From NCBI GenBank assembly GCA_003219195.1, contig QHPX01000158.1:16338-52686 (forward strand): DNA of 36,349 bases, read 5' to 3'. The stretch is from Verrucomicrobiota bacterium. Lineage in GTDB: Bacteria; Verrucomicrobiota; Verrucomicrobiia; Chthoniobacterales; UBA10450. Position numbers and translations under genes: made by a program. The notes below the pieces were generated by a model. The model was not told where the DNA came from. It did no database searches and worked only from the letters and a program-made list of their open reading frames with translations. Positions within the stretch are counted from its first letter, which is position 1. Each line of letters starts with the position of its first letter. Shown piece by piece: positions 31,385-36,349 of the stretch.

Positions 31385-33123
31385 GTGAGAAATTTTCCCG
31401 AAGTGTAGAGGCTCGCGTAAACTCGGCCGCGCGCGACTAGTTCGGGCCCGCGGCCCTGCTCGACAACGGACCCGCGTTCCAGCACTACGATTTGATCGCA
31501 GTTGTGGATCGTGGCGAGCCGATGCGTCGCGATCAACGTCGTGCGACCCCGCATCAGCTCCTTGATCGTCTCCATAATCGCTGCTTCGGTCGCTGGGTCG
31601 AGTGCCGAAGACGGTTCATCGAGGAGCAGAATTGGCGCATTTTTTAAAAAGGCGCGCGCAATTCCGATTCGTTGGCGCTGGCCGACACTCAAATGTCCGC
31701 CCCGTTCTCCGATCGGACTTGCATATCCGGTCGGAAGCTGCCGTATAAAATCATCGGCCTGGGCGCGTCGCGCGGCGTCGACAATTTCATCTTCGGTCGC
31801 GTCGGGTCGCCCGTAGGCAATGTTTTCGCGCACGGTTGTGGAAAAGAGCAGGGTGTCTTGCAAGACAATCGCGATTTGTGCCCGCAACGATTTCTTTGTG
31901 ATGGCGCGCAAATCGCGACCATCGATCGCGATTGAACCTTCAGTCGGATCATAAAACCTGGGCACCAAGCTCAAGAGCGTGCTTTTCCCCACGCCCGTTC
32001 CTCCCACGAGCGCGACGATTTGGTTTGGTGAAATCGCAAGATCGACATGATGCAGCACATTTCGATTTTGCGCGTAACCAAAGGACACATTTTGGAATCG
32101 CAGCGCGCCTTTGGTTTCGGCAATCACAATCGCCTCCGGCGAATCGACTACATCATCCTGGCCATCCAGCACCTCAAAGCAACGCTTCGCTCCTGCAGTC
32201 GCACCTTCCATCGCCCATGCTGTGTAAGTGAGCGATTCGAGCGGCTGATAAAGCATCAATAAATACGCGCTGAAGACGAGGAGCGAACCGAGAGTAAGCG
32301 TGCCGGCGAGGACATGGAGCGTTCCTACGTAATACATCGCCGCCGTGCCAACGACCATGAGCGTGCTAATCACAAGCGCGCTGTTCACATTCGTTAGCGT
32401 GAGACGCAGATTTGCCTGCAAACTCTGGCTGGCTTGTTGGTGGAATTGCCCAACTTCAAATTCTTCGCGCCCGAACGCGTGCACCATGCGGATGGAGCTG
32501 AGGCCTTCCTGCACTTGCGCGAGAATTGCGCTCTCGCGCTCCTGAATGAATGTGGACTCGCGACGAATCCGGTGCGCAAAAAAGTAAATCGCACCCACCA
32601 CCGGCGGCACGATGGCAAGCGAAAGCAACGTGAGTTGCCAATCAAGCCGCACCATGATCAGAAACGTGCCGGCGAGCGTGATTGTCGATCCAAAGATATT
32701 CGTGAAGCCTTTGTTGTAGATCGTTTGGATCGACTGCGAATCGTATGCGACGCGGAAACTCGAATCGCTGGACCGGCGCATATCGTGGTACTTGAGTGAG
32801 AGCGATTGCAGGTACGAGTAAAGGTCCGTCCGAAGCTTAAGCAGCGCTTGCAGACCGATTTTTACGAACAGATAGTTAGTGATCCAGTTAATGATGCCCC
32901 AGAAAAGCTGAATCACCACGAGTGCGACGCAGAGGAGGGGAATCCAGAGACGCCAATCACTGCGCGCGGCCCCATTCGCCCGCAGAAAATCGTCGACAAT
33001 AATCTTGAACGGCCACGGCTTAAGAAGATTCAAACCGATGCCGCCGAGCGTGAGCCCGAGACCGAAAACTGTTTGTCCCCAAAAGGGGCGATAGTATCGA
33101 AGGACGCGCCGGTAGATCGACAT
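31381..33123 (-). CDS. ABC exporter, fused permease/ATPase (MsbA-like)
   Basis: The 580-residue half-transporter has a six-helix membrane domain (about 15-310) and an ATPase domain (about 335-575). Walker A is GGTGVGKST (374-382), the Q-loop is VLQDTLLFS, the signature is LSVGQRQRI (478 onward), Walker B is [13 protein letters not shown] (498-510), and the H-loop is [10 protein letters not shown]. This is the exporter type of MsbA and related lipid/glycan flippases, acting as a homodimer. It is followed by an acyltransferase (overlapping start) and a glycosyltransferase-like gene, so export of a lipid-linked glycan is a reasonable guess. Lipid A itself cannot be ruled out as the substrate. 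Confidence 0.94.
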   Translation of the reverse strand: MSIYRRVLRYYRPFWGQTVFGLGLTLGGIGLNLLKPWPFKIIVDDFLRANGAARSDWRLWIPLLCVALVVIQLFWGIINWITNYLFVKIGLQALLKLRTDLYSYLQSLSLKYHDMRRSSDSSFRVAYDSQSIQTIYNKGFTNIFGSTITLAGTFLIMVRLDWQLTLLSLAIVPPVVGAIYFFAHRIRRESTFIQERESAILAQVQEGLSSIRMVHAFGREEFEVGQFHQQASQSLQANLRLTLTNVNSALVISTLMVVGTAAMYYVGTLHVLAGTLTLGSLLVFSAYLLMLYQPLESLTYTAWAMEGATAGAKRCFEVLDGQDDVVDSPEAIVIAETKGALRFQNVSFGYAQNRNVLHHVDLAISPNQIVALVGGTGVGKSTLLSLVPRFYDPTEGSIAIDGRDLRAITKKSLRAQIAIVLQDTLLFSTTVRENIAYGRPDATEDEIVDAARRAQADDFIRQLPTGYASPIGERGGHLSVGQRQRIGIARAFLKNAPILLLDEPSSALDPATEAAIMETIKELMRGRTTLIATHRLATIHNCDQIVVLERGSVVEQGRGPELVARGRVYASLYTSGKFLT

Positions 33124-33224
33124 GGTGGAATCAGGTTGCGGTTTTCGGAATTCAGAATCAACTACGCTGGATTGATTGCAAAAAAGAAGATTGAGAGATT
33201 CCTCACTTCGCTCAGAATAACAAT

Positions 33225-33872
33225 ATGCACTATCTTCTGGAGCTCTGGTTCGGCTGGGTCCTAAGCGGCGGTTATCTGGGAATTATCCTGTTAATGGCGA
33301 TGGAAAGTTCCATCTTTCCGGTGCCGAGCGAAGTTGTCATTCCGCCAGCGGCGTTTCTCGCAGCACAGGGCCATCTTAATTTTAGCGGCGTTATTTTAGC
33401 GGGAACAGCCGGCTCTTATTTAGGCGCCGGCATCACGTACTGGGTCTCGCGGGGGCTGGGTCGAGTCGTCATTGTCCGGTTCGGCCGGTTCTTTTTTATT
33501 ACTCCTGAGAAGCTTGAGCGGGCGGAAGTGTGGTTGAGTCGTTACGAAGCAGGGGGCGTTTTTTTTGCGCGCCTTCTGCCGGTCATCCGGCACCTAATCT
33601 CGATTCCAGCCGGCATTGTGCGCATGAACTTCATGGTTTTCAGCGTGGTAACGATCCTCGGCTCCGCGCTCTGGTGTTTCATCCTGGCTTATCTCGGTGA
33701 CAAAGCGTATCGCCTTCAACCCGATCTGCTTTCTGATCCCGACGGGATGGTGCGTTTCATTAGAAGCCAGTCTCACTGGATCGTTATTTTCGTGGGCACA
33801 CTCGCATTTCTCTATTTTTTAACCATGAGATTGACCGCTGGAAGGGCGGCAACCGACAGAGACGAAGTGTAG
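33225..33872 (+). CDS. DedA family integral membrane protein
   Basis: DedA (SNARE-associated/VTT) proteins are envelope membrane proteins that transport or flip lipid carriers and phospholipids. The 215-residue protein has the family hallmarks: MAMESSIFPVPSEVVIPPAA (re-entrant region with the acidic and proline residues), GAGITYWVSRGLGRVVIVRF, and GGVFFARLLPVIRHLISIPA then GIVRMNFMVF with the conserved arginine pair. Several membrane helices end with WIVIFVGTLAFLYFLTM. It is divergent from the ABC exporter, with about 100 bp between. An inverted repeat (33880-33898) follows its stop. Confidence 0.92.
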   Translation: MHYLLELWFGWVLSGGYLGIILLMAMESSIFPVPSEVVIPPAAFLAAQGHLNFSGVILAGTAGSYLGAGITYWVSRGLGRVVIVRFGRFFFITPEKLERAEVWLSRYEAGGVFFARLLPVIRHLISIPAGIVRMNFMVFSVVTILGSALWCFILAYLGDKAYRLQPDLLSDPDGMVRFIRSQSHWIVIFVGTLAFLYFLTMRLTAGRAATDRDEV

Positions 33873-33879
33873 CGGTACG

Positions 33880-33898
33880 TGTAAAGCGTTTTTACACA
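33880..33898 (+). terminator. short inverted repeat after dedA-family gene
   Basis: GTGTAAA and TTTACAC form a 7-bp stem around GCGTT, eight bases after the DedA stop. No T-run follows, so it is at most a weak terminator or 3'-end structure. Confidence 0.35.
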
Positions 33899-34005
33899 AG
33901 TGTCGGAGGGATTGGTGTCTGACGACCGCTTAATCTTCGATATGTAGTGCTGCCGCCTTGTAAAGGCACCGGAATGGGTAGGCTGGCATCTAAATTGCTC
34001 TATCT

Positions 34006-34014
34006 AAAAGGAAG
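34006..34014 (+). promoter_or_regulatory. strong Shine-Dalgarno site for 60-aa gene
   Basis: AAAAGGAAG ends six bases before the ATG at 34021. It is one of the clearest ribosome-binding sites in the window, where most genes have weak ones, and decides this start. Confidence 0.75.
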
Positions 34015-34020
34015 CACGCT

Positions 34021-34203
34021 ATGAAAAAGACGAGCCATATCCTGAAGCCGCGCTTGAAACTTTCTCTAGGAGAACTGATCTTGGCGGTGAGTTCCTGCGC
34101 AAAGAACACAAAAGAAACGGTCGCAACGGTAGCCGATCTTTTTGCCAGCGGCCAGGTGCGCGTTCAAAACAACGGCCGGTTTATTCGCGCCTGCGTTTGT
34201 TAA
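34021..34203 (+). CDS. 60-aa conserved-type small protein
   Basis: The product starts MKKTSHILKPRLKLSLGELI and continues LAVSSCAKNTKETVATVADL, FASGQVRVQNNGRFIRACVC. The LSLGELILAVSSCAKNTKETVA part looks like a short conserved module that I recall from small verrucomicrobial proteins; no function is known. It has its own strong ribosome-binding site and its own terminator, so it is an independent, probably well-expressed unit of about 180 bases. It has three Cys (46 bases of the gene encode the SSCA and CVC ends), perhaps for metal binding, but this is a guess. Confidence 0.7.
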   Translation: MKKTSHILKPRLKLSLGELILAVSSCAKNTKETVATVADLFASGQVRVQNNGRFIRACVC

Positions 34204-34230
34204 GCGGCAAGATCGACAATCGAATTTGAT

Positions 34231-34270
34231 AATCGCTCCGGCGGCGAATCTGCCGGGGCGATTTGTTTTT
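34231..34270 (+). terminator. rho-independent terminator after 60-aa gene
   Basis: AATCGCTCCGGC (34231-34242) pairs with GCCGGGGCGATT (34252-34263) in a 12-pair stem with one G-T wobble and a nine-base loop, followed by TGTTTTT. It is the best intrinsic terminator in the window and lies 27 bases after the stop, before purB. Confidence 0.88.
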
Positions 34271-34317
34271 CGCACAAAACGCTTTCCGCGCTGAGCCGGC
34301 GCTTTTATCTTGGCACG

Positions 34318-35628
34318 GTGATCAATCGTTATTCTCGCCAGGAGATGCGCCAGATTTGGTCGGAGGAGCGGAAATTTCAAATTTGGCTCGAGATTGAAAT
34401 ACTCGCCTGCGAGGCGATGGCCGAGCTCGGCCAGATTCCGAGGAAAGACGCGACCGAAATTCGCAAGCGCGCGCGCTTCTCGATTCCTGAGATCGCGGAG
34501 ATCGAGAAGCGTACAAATCACGACGTCATCGCATTCCTCGAAAATGTTGCGTCTTACGTAGGCCCGGCGGCGCGCTGGATTCATCAGGGATTAACTTCCT
34601 CCGATATTCTCGACACCACGCTGGCGGTGCAGATGACCGAATCGGTCCAAATTCTGTCTGACGACGTTGTGGCATTGCGAAAAACAATCGGCAAACAGGC
34701 ACGCCGATACAAAAAAACTCCAATGATCGGACGCAGTCACGGAATTCACGCCGAGCCGATCACCTTTGGACTAAAGCTGGCGCTGATGTTCGATGAGTTC
34801 GGGCGTGCGGAAGAACGCCTGGCGCAAACGCGCGAGCGCATTTGCGTAGGGAAACTCAGTGGCGCGGTCGGGACACACGCGCATTTGGATCCGCGGATCG
34901 AGCGCGAGGTTTGCCAGAAACTCGGGCTGCGTCCGGCTACAATCTCGACCCAGATCGTGCAGCGCGATCGCCACGCTGAATTTTTGACGACCCTGGCATT
35001 GATCGCATCGTCGATCGACCGCTGGGCTACCGAATTCCGACACCTTCAGCGCACTGAAGTTTTGGAAGTGGAAGAATTTTTCGGCGAAGGCCAGAAGGGG
35101 AGCTCGGCCATGCCGCACAAACGCAATCCAATTACCGGGGAGCGGTTGAGTGGGCTGGCTCGAGTCGTGCGCGGGAACGCGGTGGCAGCGATGGAGAACG
35201 TCGCGCTTTGGCACGAGCGTGACATCAGTCATTCCAGCGCGGAGCGGATCATTTTGCCGGATTCGTGCACGTTGCTGGATTACATGCTGGTAAAATTGCG
35301 CGAGCTGGTAGGTGGACTGCGCGTTTATCCGGAAAACATGCGGCGTAATCTGGAGCTGACGAGAGGTCTCTATTTTAGCCAATCGATTTTGCTCGCGCTT
35401 ACTCGTGCCGGACTTGCCCGCAAAACGGCCTACGAAGCGGTGCAACGCGCGGCGATGAAAACCTGGCGGGGCAAGAAATCTTTTGCCGAGAACGTGAAAG
35501 CAGAGCGGAAAATTATGGCAAAGTTATCGGCAAAAGAGATCGAGGCGATCTTCGCGGCCGTTTCTTTTTATTGGCGGCCAAGATGGCCGCCCTACAAATC
35601 CCGGTTTGAGATGCCCGTTACCCGATAG
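34318..35628 (+). CDS. purB: adenylosuccinate lyase
   Basis: PurB acts twice in purine synthesis, splitting SAICAR and adenylosuccinate. The start is GTG at 34318 (MINRYSRQEMRQIWSEE). Of 436 residues, HGIHAEPITFG (His141), QRDRHAEFLTTLALIASSID and the fumarase/aspartase signature GSSAMPHKRNPITGERLSGL (261-280) are intact. The C-terminus is odd: family members end with a FDxxYHLKHVDxIFxR-type helix, while here, after LSAKEIEAIFAAVSF, the sequence is YWRPRWPPYKSRFEMPVTR, encoded by a half copy of the palindromic repeat (35573-35597). The enzyme is probably still active, as the catalytic loop is far away. It overlaps the next, convergent gene by 11 bases. Confidence 0.95.
   Translation: MINRYSRQEMRQIWSEERKFQIWLEIEILACEAMAELGQIPRKDATEIRKRARFSIPEIAEIEKRTNHDVIAFLENVASYVGPAARWIHQGLTSSDILDTTLAVQMTESVQILSDDVVALRKTIGKQARRYKKTPMIGRSHGIHAEPITFGLKLALMFDEFGRAEERLAQTRERICVGKLSGAVGTHAHLDPRIEREVCQKLGLRPATISTQIVQRDRHAEFLTTLALIASSIDRWATEFRHLQRTEVLEVEEFFGEGQKGSSAMPHKRNPITGERLSGLARVVRGNAVAAMENVALWHERDISHSSAERIILPDSCTLLDYMLVKLRELVGGLRVYPENMRRNLELTRGLYFSQSILLALTRAGLARKTAYEAVQRAAMKTWRGKKSFAENVKAERKIMAKLSAKEIEAIFAAVSFYWRPRWPPYKSRFEMPVTR
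35573..35597. repeat. half copy of palindromic element (copy 7) inside purB 3' end
   Basis: GGCGGCCA and TGGCCGCC (35573-35591) form an 8-bp perfect stem around AGA, followed by the CTACAAA right end. The left half is absent, as in copy 2. It encodes WRPRWPPYK of purB in frame. Confidence 0.7.
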
Positions 35629-36349
35629 GAGTGAGAGTGAGTTCGTCGATACGCCGCGACTGATCGAGCTGCACAGTTGTCGCTTCAAAACTTACGCCAC
35701 TTTTTGTCTGCGAGTTTTGGGAATTCAATACGACACGCACGGCCTTACCGCGGCAACGCAGGACCAGCTGCTTGATTTCCAGATTGGAGGCGAGTTCAAC
35801 CGAAATTAACTCGAGTGGAGCGAACAACTGCATCGTCATGCTCGATGCGGACGATGACATGAGCTGTAATCGTTCGCGTTCGTTTGCTGGCACAACTGTG
35901 ACGCCCTCAATCGCGAAGGCGTTGCGCATTTCCACCGCGCGAAATGGCTGCGACGTAGGAATTAGGCGGACGATGGAAATATGCCCGTTGGCGTCGAGAT
36001 CGATCGGGCCCAGATGAAAACCTGTTTTCAACGGTACTCCGCCCGTGGCGGCGAGGGCGGGAATTTCGAGTGCCACCGTCAACGCCGCCGGCCGAGCGCG
36101 AATCGCCCCAATCTGAAATGCCGCATTGACGTGCATGGCGACAACATCGAGCGGCAGATCGAGCAACACTTCGTTCGGGGCAAGACGAGGCACGACTGGC
36201 TCGAGCTTTTGCGACGGGGCCGTTTTCGGAATCGGGAGGGGCGGTGGAACGGGAGGATGCGGACGGGCGAGCTCCTCCGAGCCCGGTCCGAGCCGAACTG
36301 GCGGTTCCGGCGTCGCGGGAGGTCCGACCTCCATTCGTCGAGGCGGCGG
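35618..36349 (-). CDS. 3' part of a proline-rich hypothetical protein (5' end beyond right edge)
   Basis: The frame is open from the stop at 35618-35620 to the right edge; the first in-window Met (36334) is preceded by open codons for PPPRR, so the start is outside. The visible portion of about 243 residues begins with a Pro-rich linker (RPHPPVPPPLPIPK) and continues with a beta-rich, hydrophobic-alternating domain (LDLPLDVVAMHVNAAFQIGA, PIDLDANGHISIVRLIPTSQ, QLFAPLELISVELASNLEIK). It has no recognised motif and may be an exported or envelope protein. It overlaps purB tail-to-tail by 11 bases. Confidence 0.7.
   Translation of the reverse strand, partial: PPPRRMEVGPPATPEPPVRLGPGSEELARPHPPVPPPLPIPKTAPSQKLEPVVPRLAPNEVLLDLPLDVVAMHVNAAFQIGAIRARPAALTVALEIPALAATGGVPLKTGFHLGPIDLDANGHISIVRLIPTSQPFRAVEMRNAFAIEGVTVVPANERERLQLMSSSASSMTMQLFAPLELISVELASNLEIKQLVLRCRGKAVRVVLNSQNSQTKSGVSFEATTVQLDQSRRIDELTLTPIG

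Noticed and set aside
30596-31408. 270-codon plus-strand frame over the acyltransferase and glycosyltransferase region
   Set aside because: It is antisense to two genes with clear motifs and has no recognisable domain of its own.
33190-33223. GATTCCTCACTTCGCTCAGAA as a known dispersed repeat before the DedA gene
   Set aside because: It looks familiar from intergenic regions of many bacteria, but a single copy in this window does not allow a claim.
34021-34203. 60-aa protein as a Pup/UBact modifier for the PafA-like ligase
   Set aside because: It lacks the disordered acidic composition and the C-terminal GGE/GGQ-type end; it ends in RACVC.

Overview
The window looks like an ordinary chromosomal segment of a Gram-negative, GC-moderate soil-type bacterium, most likely a verrucomicrobium of the Spartobacteria/Chthoniobacterales group. 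This placement is an inference. It rests on a Pup-ligase (PafA) homologue in an otherwise Gram-negative gene set (Lnt, a lipid A synthase N-domain protein, a PagL-like lipid A deacylase), a DUF5069 gene, many small lineage-type hypothetical genes, and a heavy load of short palindromic and heptamer repeats. There is no rRNA, phage, insertion sequence or CRISPR array. One tRNA-Arg(ACG) is present.

Layout: 1-5.4 kb (minus strand) holds a fragment of an unknown gene, a GH171/DUF1343 muramidase, lnt, a small protein and a phosphohexomutase. From 5.5-6.6 kb there is an ornithine cyclodeaminase/mu-crystallin gene and a fragment resembling the start of TPR/cyclase-type proteins. From 6.6-11.3 kb a plus-strand TCA block (sucC, two VOC genes, sucD, a small protein, citrate synthase) is interrupted by a decayed S23-type four-helix-bundle gene flanked by inverted heptamer tracts. 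From 11.4-16.4 kb lie envelope genes (LAB_N, M48 protease, two exported or anchored small proteins, Nudix, PagL) and an RluA-type pseudouridine synthase. From 16.5-20 kb runs an accB-accC-thiE-pfkB-type kinase operon. From 20.1-26.3 kb come tRNA-Arg, a Tat-exported amidase, a glycosyltransferase-like gene, pterin dehydratase, a tiny membrane protein, DUF5069, pafA and a four-TM protein. From 26.4-29.5 kb is a tandem pair of HtrA-like proteins, one catalytic and one with a lost triad. From 29.6-33.1 kb is a minus-strand glycan-type cluster (glycosyltransferase-like, hexapeptide acyltransferase, ABC exporter). From 33.2 kb to the end are a DedA protein, a 60-aa protein with its own terminator, purB and the 3' part of a proline-rich protein.

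Three kinds of repetitive signal run across these genes. (1) The 10-mer AAGATCGACA occurs at least 22 times, 11 on each strand, in several reading frames and between genes, against about 0.07 expected by chance. It behaves like an uptake-sequence or HIP-like iterated word. (2) Two-hairpin palindromic elements with GTAG...CTAC ends sit at gene 3' ends and supply stop codons, C-terminal tails or even a start codon. (3) Degenerate tandem heptamers, with a different unit at each locus, occupy at least six gene junctions. These genome-scale patterns are the most unusual part of the window.
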